Shown in pieces: positions 33,122 through 43,772 of a stretch of 64,000 bases of DNA. Location: the NCBI GenBank assembly GCA_902629285.1, contig CACOQN010000008.1:1-64000 (forward strand), given 5' to 3'. How positions within the stretch are numbered: the first letter of the stretch is position 1; each line of letters starts with the position of its first letter. Origin of the DNA: an uncultured Pelagibacteraceae bacterium. GTDB lineage: Bacteria; Pseudomonadota; Alphaproteobacteria; Pelagibacterales; Pelagibacteraceae. Position numbers and translations under genes: made by a program. The notes beneath the pieces were generated by a model, which saw only the letters and a list, made by a program, of their open reading frames with translations, had not been told where the DNA came from and ran no database searches.

Positions 33122-36114
33122 GATCTAACCCTTTCACCTTTTGGATCTACATAATGTGATGAAACTATTTCTACTGGTATTACTTTATTTTTAAGAGGTG
33201 ACATTACAAATAATTTTTTACCGATCATATTTTTTCCATCTTTCAATATTGCTAAAGAAAAAGGATTGTCATATTCAACACTCCAACATGATGCTGAAAT
33301 ATGTCCCAACTTTGGATTTGGTAAAGGTGCATTAGCATCTTTAACTAAGTGAGACCCCTCTGGAATACTTGTTTTTTTATCTAGCGGAACAACTCCTACC
33401 ACTCTTTGTCTATCGTCTGCTGTAAAAGCTACTCTTTGAAGTGATCTTTTTCCAATAAAGTCTTTCTTTTTGCTCACAAGACCCTCTAAAGCGTTGTCAT
33501 AAGGTATTGTTCTTCCATCAAGTTCAGAACCAGCAACATGTCCCATTTCAATTCTCAAAGTTGATAATGCCTCTGTACCGTATGGTTGTATTTTAAACTC
33601 CTCACCAACTTCCATAATTTTTTCCCACATAAAGTTTCCATTATCTGACTCGACATTAACTTCATATGCAAGCTCACCTGAAAAAGATATTCTAAATATT
33701 CTAGCTTTAACTCCAAATAAATCTCCTTCCATATAGCCCATAAAGGGAAGACCTTCATTAGATACATCTAAATTTGGGAATAATTTTTGTAGAACATTTC
33801 TAGATTTTGGACCTGCAATAGCTGCTCCTGCCCATTGTTCAGTTGTTGAAACAACATTAACATTTAATTCAGGCCATACTAATTGTAAATAATATTCTAA
33901 ATGTGAAAGAACATTTGCTGCCTGTGCAGTTGTAGTAGTCATATGATAGTGATTTTCAGAAATTCTTGTAGTTGTTCCATCATCCATCACAATTCCATCT
34001 TCTCTTAGCATTACTCCATATCTAGCTTTACCGACTGGCAATTTTAACCAAGCATTCGTATAAACTCTATTTAATAACTCAGCTGCATCTGGCCCTTTAA
34101 TATCAATTTTACCAAGTGTAGTCACATCACAAACACCAACATTTGTTCTCACATTTTTTGCCTCTCTCTTAGATCCTTCAAATAGATTTTCATTACCTCT
34201 CTTATAATATCTAGGTCTCAACCAAACACCTGCGTCGACAAAAACTGCATTATTTTTTTCATGCCAAGCATGTATTGGAGATTTCCTTGTTGGTTTCGAG
34301 TGTTTTCCAACCTCTCTTCCAACAATTGCACCAATTGAAATAGGTGTATATGGAGGTCTAAAAGTAGTATGGCCTACTGCCGGAACAACTTTATTTTCAA
34401 TTTCTGAAACTAACTGTAAGCCATTCAAATTACTTGTTTTACCTTGATCAGTTGCCATACCAAGTGTAGTATATCTTTTAACATGCTCTATTGATCTATA
34501 TCCTTCCCTAAGAGCTATTTCGATATCTGATACAGCTACATCGTTTTGAAAATCTAAAAATCTTTTATAATGTTTTCCTGCTGGTAATGGAACACACCAA
34601 AACTTATCATGCTGAGAAGATTTTTTTTCAACTACATTTGGAATACTTACCTCATTATCATTTTTAGTTATTTTTTTTGAAATTTCACTTCCTTTTGCAA
34701 ATGAAGTTTGTAAAGTTTCCTCCAAAGAGAACACTCCATTAGCAGCTCCTAAAGTTGTTTCTTGTTGTTTTGAGACTCCAGGAACAAATGCATCAATTTC
34801 TTCTTTAAACTTAGTTTTATTTCCTGATTGAGAAGCTAAATGAATAGACGGTGTCCAAAAACCTGAAACACATATGCAATCACATTTAATATTTTCTATT
34901 TTTCCAAGTTGTTTTTTATCATCAGAAATACTCGCTATATCTGCAGATTTTACTTTTTTATAACCTTGCGCTGCAACAACAACATAAGAATTTTTAATAT
35001 TTATTCCTAAACTTTTTGCCTCATCAATAATTTCTGATTCAGGATTTTTTCTTGAATCTAATATTACTGGTTTTACTCCATGCTTTTGAAATTCTATAGC
35101 TGTTTCATATCCACTGTCATTATTTGTAAATATCAATGGGTTTTTTCCAACTAAAACTCCATAAACTTTTAAATATTCTTTGGCAGCAGATGAAAGCATT
35201 ACACCTGGCGTATCATTATTTCCAAAAACTATTGGTCTCTCAATAGATCCTGATGAAATTAAAACTTCTTTTGCACGGATGTACCATAATCTTTTATTTG
35301 GATGATATTTTTTTGTTTTTGGTAAATGATCACTTACCTTTTCAGACATTACAAGCATGTTGTGATCATAATAGCCAAAGATTTGAGATCTATTTTTTAC
35401 AACAACATTTGGCATTGTTTTAAGTTCGGTAATTATTCCTTCAGCCCAATCTTTTCCTGATTGGTTTCCAATATTCACATCATCTGTTAATAAAGACCCA
35501 CCAAATCTAGGCTTGTCTTCTGCTAAAATAACTTTTGCACCATTTTTTGCGGCTGCATATGCGCTAGACAAACCTGATGGTCCTGATCCAGCTATCAATA
35601 AATCACAATATTCATATTTATGCTCATATCTCTCTTTATCATGTTTAGTAGATGCTACACCTAATCCAGCCGCTTTTCTTATAAAGGGCTCATAAATTCT
35701 ATACCAAAAGCTTTTTGGCCACATAAAAGTTTTATAGTAAAATCCTGCAGGTAGAAAAATTTTTAAAAAATTATTAATTGCGCCAATATCAAAATTAACA
35801 CTTGGCCAACAATTTACACTTTTTGCCTCTAAACCCTCAAAAAGTTCTTGCTCAGTTGCTTTTATATTCGGCTCAGTCTCATTATTTCTATAAAGCTGAA
35901 CTATTGCATAAGGTTCATCTACTCCTGCTCCAAAAAAACCTCTTGGCCTATGATATTTAAAACTTCTACCAACTAAATGAACTCCATTTGCAAGTAATGC
36001 AGATGCTAAAGTATCACCTTCATATCCAAAATATTTTTTCCCATTGAATTTAAATGATAGTTTTTTATCTCTATTAATTAATCCAACACTTTCTAGTCTG
36101 AAATCTTGAGACAT
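33118..36114 (-). CDS. Sarcosine oxidase alpha-type subunit (SoxA; or N-methylglutamate dehydrogenase C)
   Basis: 998 residues. N-terminal ferredoxin-like fold without cysteine ligands (about 15-80), a FAD/NAD-binding domain starting AGSGPSG (175-181), and a C-terminal GcvT-type THF domain (about 620-998). It receives the imine from the beta subunit and passes the C1 unit to tetrahydrofolate as methylene-THF. In the methylamine pathway the same architecture is MgdC. The GmaS-MgsABC genes 18 kb away make the second reading attractive, whereas the DMGDH-like enzymes at left favour sarcosine. Confidence 0.9.
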   Translation of the reverse strand: MSQDFRLESVGLINRDKKLSFKFNGKKYFGYEGDTLASALLANGVHLVGRSFKYHRPRGFFGAGVDEPYAIVQLYRNNETEPNIKATEQELFEGLEAKSVNCWPSVNFDIGAINNFLKIFLPAGFYYKTFMWPKSFWYRIYEPFIRKAAGLGVASTKHDKERYEHKYEYCDLLIAGSGPSGLSSAYAAAKNGAKVILAEDKPRFGGSLLTDDVNIGNQSGKDWAEGIITELKTMPNVVVKNRSQIFGYYDHNMLVMSEKVSDHLPKTKKYHPNKRLWYIRAKEVLISSGSIERPIVFGNNDTPGVMLSSAAKEYLKVYGVLVGKNPLIFTNNDSGYETAIEFQKHGVKPVILDSRKNPESEIIDEAKSLGINIKNSYVVVAAQGYKKVKSADIASISDDKKQLGKIENIKCDCICVSGFWTPSIHLASQSGNKTKFKEEIDAFVPGVSKQQETTLGAANGVFSLEETLQTSFAKGSEISKKITKNDNEVSIPNVVEKKSSQHDKFWCVPLPAGKHYKRFLDFQNDVAVSDIEIALREGYRSIEHVKRYTTLGMATDQGKTSNLNGLQLVSEIENKVVPAVGHTTFRPPYTPISIGAIVGREVGKHSKPTRKSPIHAWHEKNNAVFVDAGVWLRPRYYKRGNENLFEGSKREAKNVRTNVGVCDVTTLGKIDIKGPDAAELLNRVYTNAWLKLPVGKARYGVMLREDGIVMDDGTTTRISENHYHMTTTTAQAANVLSHLEYYLQLVWPELNVNVVSTTEQWAGAAIAGPKSRNVLQKLFPNLDVSNEGLPFMGYMEGDLFGVKARIFRISFSGELAYEVNVESDNGNFMWEKIMEVGEEFKIQPYGTEALSTLRIEMGHVAGSELDGRTIPYDNALEGLVSKKKDFIGKRSLQRVAFTADDRQRVVGVVPLDKKTSIPEGSHLVKDANAPLPNPKLGHISASCWSVEYDNPFSLAILKDGKNMIGKKLFVMSPLKNKVIPVEIVSSHYVDPKGERVRS

Positions 36115-36383
36115 TAGACAACTCCCTCGTCAGCTTTAAAAGTATTAAATATTTCATGAGTTGCAGTATCTCTCTCTACTTTTATCCATTGTCTACATCC
36201 TGATATATGTTGCCATAACTCTAAATGTTTTCCTCTTAAACTTTTTCTATTGTAAACAAAGTCATCCCATTCTTGATCAGAAATTTCTTTGTTCAACTCT
36301 GGCCTTTTTACACTTGCATCTCCGCCATAAGAAAATTCAATTTGTGGTCTCATTCCACAATGTGGGCATTTAATATAGAGCAT
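36114..36383 (-). CDS. Sarcosine oxidase delta-type subunit (SoxD; or N-methylglutamate dehydrogenase B)
   Basis: 89 residues. Zinc ligands are visible: CPHC (C6, C9) and the HISGC pair near 59-63. Structural subunit of the heterotetramer. Shares one base with SoxA and is one base from SoxB, so all are coupled. Confidence 0.92.
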   Translation of the reverse strand: MLYIKCPHCGMRPQIEFSYGGDASVKRPELNKEISDQEWDDFVYNRKSLRGKHLELWQHISGCRQWIKVERDTATHEIFNTFKADEGVV

Positions 36384-37640
36384 CTATGATATCCAGGTTT
36401 TAGTTCCGAGTCCTTTTTCGTCAATTAGATGACCAGTATTAAACCTATTCAAACTATATCCTGCATTTAATTCGTGAACTCTATCTTGAGCGATTGTGTG
36501 TGCAAATGTCCAACCAGATGCTGGTGTTGCTTTAAAACCTCCATAACACCAACCACAATTTAAATACAAACCATCTATATGAGTTTTATCAATTATGGGA
36601 GATCCATCCATTGACATATCCATAATACCGCCCCAAGTTCTAAGCATTTTTAACTTACTTAAAAAAGGCATCATCGCTATACCTTCGGTCAAAACATGTT
36701 GCAAAGTAGGTAAATTTCCTCTTTGTGCGTAACTATTATAACCATCTAAGTCACCGCCCATTACCATTTCGCCTTTATCTGATTGACTAATATAAAAATG
36801 TCCAGCACCAAATGTTACAACGCTATCCAAAACAGGTTTAACTGGCTCCGAAACACATGCTTGAAGAAGATGAGTTTCTATTGGTAGGGTCATGTTTAAT
36901 TTTTCAGCCAAAATATTTGTACTGCCTGCAACACATAAACCAACTTTTTTAGCTCTAATATTTCCACGAGATGTTCGAATGCCATTTATTTTTCCAGCAG
37001 AAACATCAAAACCAATTACCTCACAATTTTGTATAATATCTACCCCCATGTCATCTGCTTGACGAGCATAACCCCAAGCTACGGCATCATGTCTTGCAGT
37101 TCCTGCGCTTGGTTGCATCAAGCCACCAAAAATTGGAAATCTAACATTTTCAGAAAAATCAGCCATTGGAATAATTTCTTTGACCTGTTCTCTATTCAAA
37201 AGAACAGCATCTATTCCATTTAACCTCATTGAGTTGCCCCTTCTCGCATAAGCATTCATTTGCGCATCTGAGTGAGCTAGATTAATAATTCCTCGAGGAG
37301 AAAACATTACATTGTAATTTAGGTCTTGACTCATCTTTCTCCATAAATCCATTCCAAATTCACTAAATAATCCGTTTTCATCATGCATGTAATTAGATCT
37401 GATGATTGTAGTGTTTCGTCCTACGTTTCCACCTCCAATCCATCCTTTTTCGATGATTGCAACTTTTGTAATATTATGTTCTTTTGCAAGATAATACGCT
37501 GTAGCAAGACCATGGCCACCTCCTCCAATAATTACTACATCATATTCCTCTTTTGGTTCTGGGTCCTTCCATGCTAAATCCCAATTTTGATGATTAGAAA
37601 AAGCATTTTTGACTAAATTAAATATAGAATATTTCTGCAT
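36384..37640 (-). CDS. Sarcosine oxidase beta-type subunit (SoxB; or N-methylglutamate dehydrogenase A)
   Basis: 418 residues. FAD site GGGGHG at 39-44. H184 in TARHDAVAWG matches the residue that carries covalent FMN in heterotetrameric sarcosine oxidase. This subunit performs the amine oxidation. First gene of the four-gene operon, divergent from formate-THF ligase, which would use the C1 units released. Confidence 0.93.
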   Translation of the reverse strand: MQKYSIFNLVKNAFSNHQNWDLAWKDPEPKEEYDVVIIGGGGHGLATAYYLAKEHNITKVAIIEKGWIGGGNVGRNTTIIRSNYMHDENGLFSEFGMDLWRKMSQDLNYNVMFSPRGIINLAHSDAQMNAYARRGNSMRLNGIDAVLLNREQVKEIIPMADFSENVRFPIFGGLMQPSAGTARHDAVAWGYARQADDMGVDIIQNCEVIGFDVSAGKINGIRTSRGNIRAKKVGLCVAGSTNILAEKLNMTLPIETHLLQACVSEPVKPVLDSVVTFGAGHFYISQSDKGEMVMGGDLDGYNSYAQRGNLPTLQHVLTEGIAMMPFLSKLKMLRTWGGIMDMSMDGSPIIDKTHIDGLYLNCGWCYGGFKATPASGWTFAHTIAQDRVHELNAGYSLNRFNTGHLIDEKGLGTKTWIS

Positions 37641-37768
37641 CAGTTAATTTTATAGTAAAGAATCTAAATAGTGCTTATTTTTTTTATATATATTTTTTAG
37701 AAGTTTCCAAAGAACTTAAAAAAGGATATGAAGTCTGCAGGTAAACGTTTTAATTTAAAGGATTTTAA

Positions 37769-39454
37769 ATGAGTGATGTCAAATCAGATATTCAAATAGC
37801 TAGAGAGGCTAAAATGCAACCAATAAATGATGTTTTAGCAAAAATAAATGTGCCAGATGAAAGTGCAGCGTTTAGTCCGATGGGGCGACATATTGCTAAG
37901 ATAAATTTAGAATATCTAGATACACTTAAAAATAAGCCTGATGGTAAATTGATTTTAGTTACAGCTATTACACCAACACCTGCTGGTGAGGGAAAAACAA
38001 CAACCTCTGTTGGACTTCATGACGGATTGAATAAAATAGGAAAAAAATCAATTGTTTGTTTAAGAGAGCCAAGTTTAGGTCCCTCTTTTGGAATGAAAGG
38101 TGGGGCTGCTGGAGGGGGATATGCTCAGGTAGTTCCAATGGAACAAATTAATCTTCATTTTACAGGAGACTTCCACGCAATAACATCTGCTCATAATTTA
38201 TTATCAGCACTAATTGATAACCATATTTATTGGGGGAATAAATTAGACATCGATGTCAGAAGAGTTGTTTGGAAAAGAGTTATGGATATGAACGATCGAT
38301 CGTTAAGATCAATAAATATTAATTTAGGTGGTGTAGCTAATGGTTTCCCAAGAGAAGATGGTTTTGATATTACTGTCGCTTCAGAAATCATGGCTATTTT
38401 TTGTTTATCAAATGATTTAGAAGATTTAGAAAAAAGAATAGGTAACATTACAATTGCTTACAATAGATCTAAGAAACCAATTTACGCAAAAGATTTAAAA
38501 GCCCAAGGACCTATGACTGTGTTGTTGAAAGATGCAATAAGACCTAATGTAACCCAAACGTTAGAAAATAATCCTGCAATAATACATGGAGGACCATTTG
38601 CAAACATTGCACATGGATGTAATTCGGTAATTGCAACAAAAACTGGTCTAAAACTTGCTGATTATGTTGTCACTGAAGCTGGCTTTGGTGCTGATTTAGG
38701 AGCTGAAAAATTCTTAGATATTAAATGTAGAAAATCAAATTTAAAACCAAGTTGTGTTGTAATAGTTGCAACAATTAGAGCATTAAAAATGCATGGTGGT
38801 GTTGCAAAAGATGATCTAAAAAATGAAAATGTAGATGCTCTTAAAAAAGGGTTGGTTAATTTAGAGAGACATATTGAAAATGTTAAAAAATTTGGTTTAC
38901 CAGTAGCAGTTGCTGTTAATCATTTTATTAAAGATACTGATAATGAAGTAAAAGCTTTAATTGAATTTTGTGACAGCTTAGGTGTGAAAGCAAGTCTTTG
39001 TACTCACTGGTCAAATGGTGGTGAGGGAACTAAAGAACTAGCAGCACACGTTGTAGATCTATGTGAAAAAAATCAGGCTAAATTTAATTTTTTATATGAG
39101 AGTAATACTCCTTTATTTAAAAAAATAGAGACTATTGCAAAAGAAATTTATAGAGCAGATGAGGTAATTGCTGATACAAAAATAAGAGATCAACTGAAAA
39201 CATTTGAGGATGCTGGTTACGGTGAATTACCTATTTGTGTTGCAAAAACACAATATAGTTTTTCAACAGATCCTAATCTAAAAGGAGCACCAACTGGTCA
39301 CGCTTTACCAATTAGAGAAATAAGACTTTCTTCTGGTGCTGAATTTATTGTAGTCGTTTGTGGAGCTATAATGACAATGCCTGGATTACCACGAGTTCCA
39401 GCAGCTGACTCTATTAAATTAAATGATAAGGGTGAAATTGAAGGACTATTCTAA
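37769..39454 (+). CDS. fhs: Formate-tetrahydrofolate ligase
   Basis: 561 residues, full length. ATP loop [13 protein letters not shown] (67-79) and [11 protein letters not shown] follow the family; [10 protein letters not shown] closes it. Interconverts 10-formyl-THF plus ADP with formate, THF and ATP. Next to a demethylating enzyme it probably runs in the oxidative direction and yields ATP from C1 oxidation, as proposed for SAR11. Overlaps the convergent amidotransferase gene by 9 bases. Confidence 0.97.
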   Translation: MSDVKSDIQIAREAKMQPINDVLAKINVPDESAAFSPMGRHIAKINLEYLDTLKNKPDGKLILVTAITPTPAGEGKTTTSVGLHDGLNKIGKKSIVCLREPSLGPSFGMKGGAAGGGYAQVVPMEQINLHFTGDFHAITSAHNLLSALIDNHIYWGNKLDIDVRRVVWKRVMDMNDRSLRSININLGGVANGFPREDGFDITVASEIMAIFCLSNDLEDLEKRIGNITIAYNRSKKPIYAKDLKAQGPMTVLLKDAIRPNVTQTLENNPAIIHGGPFANIAHGCNSVIATKTGLKLADYVVTEAGFGADLGAEKFLDIKCRKSNLKPSCVVIVATIRALKMHGGVAKDDLKNENVDALKKGLVNLERHIENVKKFGLPVAVAVNHFIKDTDNEVKALIEFCDSLGVKASLCTHWSNGGEGTKELAAHVVDLCEKNQAKFNFLYESNTPLFKKIETIAKEIYRADEVIADTKIRDQLKTFEDAGYGELPICVAKTQYSFSTDPNLKGAPTGHALPIREIRLSSGAEFIVVVCGAIMTMPGLPRVPAADSIKLNDKGEIEGLF

Positions 39455-40234
39455 ATTAAGATAATTTAACCAATTCTCTAATTCTCTCATTCTAGACTTT
39501 TTATCTAACTTTTTATTTTCTTTCTCTATTTTTTTAATATGAATATTTATTTCATCCTCGTCTGTAAATGCACCTTTATCTAAAAGTCTTTTTTTTCTGA
39601 AAATAATTAAATTTATCATTTTATTATAAGTTATTTCAGGATGATATTGCAGACCCCATATATCACATTCACCTAATTTAAAATTAAGTGCTTGAACTTT
39701 GTTAATTGAATTTGAAGCTAATAAAATTGAATTTTTAGGCATTGTTACAACCTCATCAAAATTAAAAGCAGGTGTATTAAATCTTAAACTTTTGTTTTTG
39801 TATAACGGATGTTTTAAACCATTTTCATTAATTTCTATATCAAACGCAATTCCTTTCTGGGAACCATTTGTACATTTTTTTACTTCACCTCCTGCAGCAG
39901 TCACAGCTACTTGCATTCCCCAACAGATTGCTAAAATTTTTTTAATTTTTTTTTGGCACTCCTTCATAAATTCAATTTGCCTTTTTATCTCTGGAGTTGC
40001 ATTGTAAATATTTAAACTACTTCCACCCCATATTAGGCCATCATAACTGCCAAGATTATTGATTATTTTCTGAATATTTTTGTCTGATGAGGGATTTGCA
40101 ACATCAATTATTAAATTATCTGTAAAATAGCTAAGACTGTGTTTTAAACTTTCTGTATGTGTTTGAATGCCTGCAACAGTGAACTGTTTATTTTCCTCGT
40201 TTGGATTACCTTCAACAATTAAAATTTTTTTCAT
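39446..40234 (-). CDS. Class I glutamine amidotransferase-like protein
   Basis: 262 residues. Catalytic Cys in [11 protein letters not shown] (about 99-109) and the HxE pair in LQYHPEIT (around 192-199) are present. The usual GxCxG elbow is CWG here, as in GMP-synthase-like GATases of unknown function. May hydrolyse a gamma-glutamyl amide. Adjacent to the Fe-alcohol dehydrogenase (shared base) and in a window with gamma-glutamyl-methylamide chemistry, a gamma-glutamyl compound is a reasonable idea, not a call. Confidence 0.75.
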   Translation of the reverse strand: MKKILIVEGNPNEENKQFTVAGIQTHTESLKHSLSYFTDNLIIDVANPSSDKNIQKIINNLGSYDGLIWGGSSLNIYNATPEIKRQIEFMKECQKKIKKILAICWGMQVAVTAAGGEVKKCTNGSQKGIAFDIEINENGLKHPLYKNKSLRFNTPAFNFDEVVTMPKNSILLASNSINKVQALNFKLGECDIWGLQYHPEITYNKMINLIIFRKKRLLDKGAFTDEDEINIHIKKIEKENKKLDKKSRMRELENWLNYLNLE

Positions 40235-41391
40235 TAAAATAATTCTCCAGAAATACTTTTTTTATACATTTCTTTTAAATCTTGCTTACTTATTTCTTTT
40301 GGGTTTCCTCCTGTTGATGGGTCTTCGTATGCCATCAAGGATAGTTCTTCTAAATCAATATTACTACAATCCATAACTTCTGATAATTTATGTGGAATAT
40401 TCAAATTATTTCTTAATTTTAAAATCCAATCTAAAAAACTATCAAAACTTTTATCTAAGTTAAGATAATCACAAATAGAAATTATCTTATTTTCAATTGA
40501 AGATTTATTAAATGTTAACACATAGGGCATAAATATTGCATTAGACAATCCATGGTGTACATTAAATTTACCATTTACTGGATGGCTCAATGAGTGAATT
40601 GCTCCAAGTCCTTTCTGAAATGCGGCTGAACCCATTGATGCTGCAGCAAGTAAATCCATTCTAGCATTAACGTCATTTCCATTTTTAAAAGCTTTTAGTA
40701 AAGAATTTTTTATTAATTTAATTCCCTCTATTGCTATTCCGTCAGCCATTGGATGATATCCACGTGCACAGAAGGCCTCTAAATTATGAGCTAATGCATC
40801 CATTCCGGTTGCAGCAGTTAATCTCGGAGACAAATCAATAGTGAGTAAAGGATCTAAAATTACGATTGATGGTAACATTTTTGGGTGAAAAATAATTTTT
40901 TTTGCACCAGTATCTTTGTTAATTATTAAAGATGCTCGTCCTGTCTCAGATCCTGTGCCAGCTGTAGTTGGTACTGCAATTATTTTCGAAATTTTAGAAC
41001 CATCGGCTCTTTTCCATTGATCACCAATATCTTCAAAGTCCCATAAAGGTCTTGATTGATTGCACATAAATGCTATTGCTTTTCCAACATCTAAACCACT
41101 TCCTCCTCCTAAAGCTATTACACCGTCGCAACCCAGAGTATTGTAAACTTTAACTCCTTCTTCAACATTTTCGCCAATTGGATTTCCCGTAAAATTAGAA
41201 AAAGTAGACAGATTTTTAAAATTTTTTTTTAAACTTATTATTATTTTTTTTATAATTTCTAAATTTATTAAATCTTTATCGGTTACAAATAGTGGGTTTG
41301 AAATGTTTAGCTCTTTACAAGCTAAGAATAAATCCTCTATTCTATTCTCACCTATCCACATCGTGGTGGGATAATTCCAATTAATGCCCAT
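40234..41391 (-). CDS. Iron-containing alcohol dehydrogenase
   Basis: 385 residues. NAD loop GGGSGLDVGKAIAF (about 97-110); Fe ligands lie in GMDALAHNLEAF (Asp, His) and in SLSHPVNGKFNVHHG (two His). A SAR11 Fe-alcohol dehydrogenase has been proposed to oxidise methanol; substrate here is not shown by sequence. Shares its stop with the amidotransferase start; divergent from tmm across 77 bases. Confidence 0.9.
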   Translation of the reverse strand: MGINWNYPTTMWIGENRIEDLFLACKELNISNPLFVTDKDLINLEIIKKIIISLKKNFKNLSTFSNFTGNPIGENVEEGVKVYNTLGCDGVIALGGGSGLDVGKAIAFMCNQSRPLWDFEDIGDQWKRADGSKISKIIAVPTTAGTGSETGRASLIINKDTGAKKIIFHPKMLPSIVILDPLLTIDLSPRLTAATGMDALAHNLEAFCARGYHPMADGIAIEGIKLIKNSLLKAFKNGNDVNARMDLLAAASMGSAAFQKGLGAIHSLSHPVNGKFNVHHGLSNAIFMPYVLTFNKSSIENKIISICDYLNLDKSFDSFLDWILKLRNNLNIPHKLSEVMDCSNIDLEELSLMAYEDPSTGGNPKEISKQDLKEMYKKSISGELF

Positions 41392-41468
41392 TAAAAAATA
41401 TAATTTTATTTTTTTTAAAATTCTTAGTAAGATATATTTATAAATTTATTAATGATAGGAAAAATTCT

Positions 41469-42800
41469 ATGTCAAAAGTAGCAATCATAGGTGCTGGTCC
41501 CTGTGGACTTTCAATTTTAAGAGCATTTGAACATTTAGAAAAAAAAGGAGAAAAAATTCCTGAAATAGTTTGTTTTGAAAAACAAGAAAGTTGGGGTGGA
41601 CTATGGAACTACAACTGGAGAACTGGCTCTGATCAATATGGAGATCCTGTTCCTAATAGTATGTATAGATACTTGTGGTCTAATGGACCAAAAGAGTGTT
41701 TGGAATTTGCTGATTACTCTTTTGATGAACATTTTGGAAAACCAATTCCTTCCTTTCCTCCGCGTGAAGTCTTGCAAGATTATATTTTAGGAAGAGTAAG
41801 TAAAGGAAATATAAAAAGTAAGATTAAATTTAATACTCGAGTTACTAACACTATTTATAAAAATGATAAGTTTGAAATTAGCTATCAGGATAAAGTTAAT
41901 AATAAAATTTTAAATGATACATTTGATTATCTTGTGGTTTCTACGGGTCATTTTTCTGTTCCTTTTATACCTGAATATGAAGGTATGAATTCTTTCCCGG
42001 GAAGAATAATGCACTCACATGATTTTAGAGATGCTGAAGAATTCAGAGGTAAAAATGTTATTGTTCTTGGAAGCAGTTATTCAGCTGAAGATGTGGCTCT
42101 ACAATGCAATAAGTATGGTGCTAAAAGTGTAACTATTGGATATAGGCATAACGCAATGGGATTTAAATGGCCAAAAGGTATGAAAGAGGTTCATTACTTA
42201 GATAAGTTAGAAGGAAAAAAAGCTATATTTAAAGATGGAACAGAGCAAGATGCCGATGTAATTATTTTGTGTACAGGCTATCTTCATCATTTCCCATTTT
42301 TAGATGAAAGTTTAAAATTAAAAACACATAATAGATTATATCCGCCAAAACTTTACAAAGGTGTTGTGTGGCAAGATAATCATAAACTTCTATATTTAGG
42401 CATGCAGGACCAGTTTCACACATTTAATATGTTTGATTGTCAAGGATGGTATGCAAGAGATGTGATCATGGGAAAAATCAAAATGCCTACTGATGAAGAA
42501 ATAGATGAAGACATAAATAAATGGGTTTCAATGGAAGAAAAATTAGAAAATCCTGATCAAATGATTGATTTTCAAACAGAATATACCAAAGAGCTTCATG
42601 ATATGTCTGATTATCCTAAAATAGATTTTGAATTAATCAGAAAACATTTTAAAGAATGGGAACATCATAAAGTAGAAGACATTCTAACTTATAGAAATAA
42701 ATCGTTTTCGTCTCCTGTAACTGGATCTGTTGCACCAATCCATCACACGCCTTGGGAAAAAGCGATGGATGACTCAATGAAAACTTTTTTAAATAAATAA
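41469..42800 (+). CDS. tmm: Trimethylamine monooxygenase
   Basis: 443 residues, flavin monooxygenase. FAD motif GAGPCG (8-13); FMO signature FPGRIMHSHDF (176-186); NADPH motif GSSYSA (201-206). The late QDQFHTFNMFD block and the overall length (about 445) are those of bacterial Tmm rather than Baeyer-Villiger enzymes. Oxidises TMA to TMAO, and is known to act on DMS as well. It stands alone on the plus strand with AGGA as ribosome site, convergent with gpsA; the TMAO transporter and demethylase lie 3-8 kb to the right. Confidence 0.93.
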   Translation: MSKVAIIGAGPCGLSILRAFEHLEKKGEKIPEIVCFEKQESWGGLWNYNWRTGSDQYGDPVPNSMYRYLWSNGPKECLEFADYSFDEHFGKPIPSFPPREVLQDYILGRVSKGNIKSKIKFNTRVTNTIYKNDKFEISYQDKVNNKILNDTFDYLVVSTGHFSVPFIPEYEGMNSFPGRIMHSHDFRDAEEFRGKNVIVLGSSYSAEDVALQCNKYGAKSVTIGYRHNAMGFKWPKGMKEVHYLDKLEGKKAIFKDGTEQDADVIILCTGYLHHFPFLDESLKLKTHNRLYPPKLYKGVVWQDNHKLLYLGMQDQFHTFNMFDCQGWYARDVIMGKIKMPTDEEIDEDINKWVSMEEKLENPDQMIDFQTEYTKELHDMSDYPKIDFELIRKHFKEWEHHKVEDILTYRNKSFSSPVTGSVAPIHHTPWEKAMDDSMKTFLNK

Positions 42801-42804
42801 AAAA

Positions 42805-43767
42805 TTAATAATTTATTTTTAATTTCTTATTTTTAGTAATTGCACTTAATAATGCAATCATTAATGGAATTTTTTTCTTATTAATTTTTCTTAAAACATA
42901 GGGTGCAATTTCATTGGCTAAATCAGCGCCCTCAATGGTGTCATTTCTCATAAATTTCTTTTTAGCACTTTTAAAAGGGAATCCTTTACCTAGGTATTCT
43001 CCCATTTTGCTGTTTCTGCCTCCTACAGCGCTCACATAAAGGTCTCCAATACCAGCTAAACCGTTAACAGTTTCTTCTTTTCCTCCAAAAAATTTAATTA
43101 AATATTTCATTTCATCTATAGACTTTCTGAATAAAGCAGAGGATGTGTTATTTCCTTGACCTGATCCAATTATCATTGAATAAATATTCTTGATAGCAGA
43201 GGAAAACTCAACACCTTTTACATCTGAAGAATATTCTGTTTTATAATAATTAGTTGAAATCATTTTTCCAATTTTTTTAGCAATAGTTATATTTTTATTT
43301 GCTAATACAGTATAACTTTTTACCTTCCTGGCTAATTCTTTTGCTAAACAAGGTCCTTTTAATATTGAAATATTTAAATTGTTTTTGTTTAAATTTAATT
43401 GCTCAGACATACTAATTAATTTTTTACTTTTTTTTTGAAATTTCAAACCTTTTGTTAAAACAAGTATTAAAGTTTTTTGTTTAAGATCTTTTAGATAATT
43501 TTTTATCATATCTATACCTAATGAGCTTACAGCAACTACTATTAAGTCCCATTTTTCACTAAGAAGTTCAGGATTAAATTTCTTAATATTAAGTTTATTT
43601 GATAAGTTAATTTTTAATGCTGGATGAAATTTTTTTTTATTTTTTAATTTTCTTAGTAAATTTAAATTATATGGTTCAGTCAAAGTTACTTTTTGATTAT
43701 TGTCTATTAAAGGAACAGAAAAAGCTGCACCCATTGCCCCTGCTCCAATTATTAAAACTTTTTTCAT
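42805..43767 (-). CDS. gpsA: NAD(P)-dependent glycerol-3-phosphate dehydrogenase
   Basis: 320 residues. GAGAMGAAFS (8-17) is the NAD-binding loop; SSAIKNIYSMIIG and GLAGIGDLYVS are the GpsA substrate-side signatures. Interconverts glycerol-3-phosphate and dihydroxyacetone phosphate. Unusually placed as the last gene after glpK behind the TMAO transporter. Confidence 0.9.
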   Translation of the reverse strand: MKKVLIIGAGAMGAAFSVPLIDNNQKVTLTEPYNLNLLRKLKNKKKFHPALKINLSNKLNIKKFNPELLSEKWDLIVVAVSSLGIDMIKNYLKDLKQKTLILVLTKGLKFQKKSKKLISMSEQLNLNKNNLNISILKGPCLAKELARKVKSYTVLANKNITIAKKIGKMISTNYYKTEYSSDVKGVEFSSAIKNIYSMIIGSGQGNNTSSALFRKSIDEMKYLIKFFGGKEETVNGLAGIGDLYVSAVGGRNSKMGEYLGKGFPFKSAKKKFMRNDTIEGADLANEIAPYVLRKINKKKIPLMIALLSAITKNKKLKINY

Positions 43768-43772
43768 AAATA

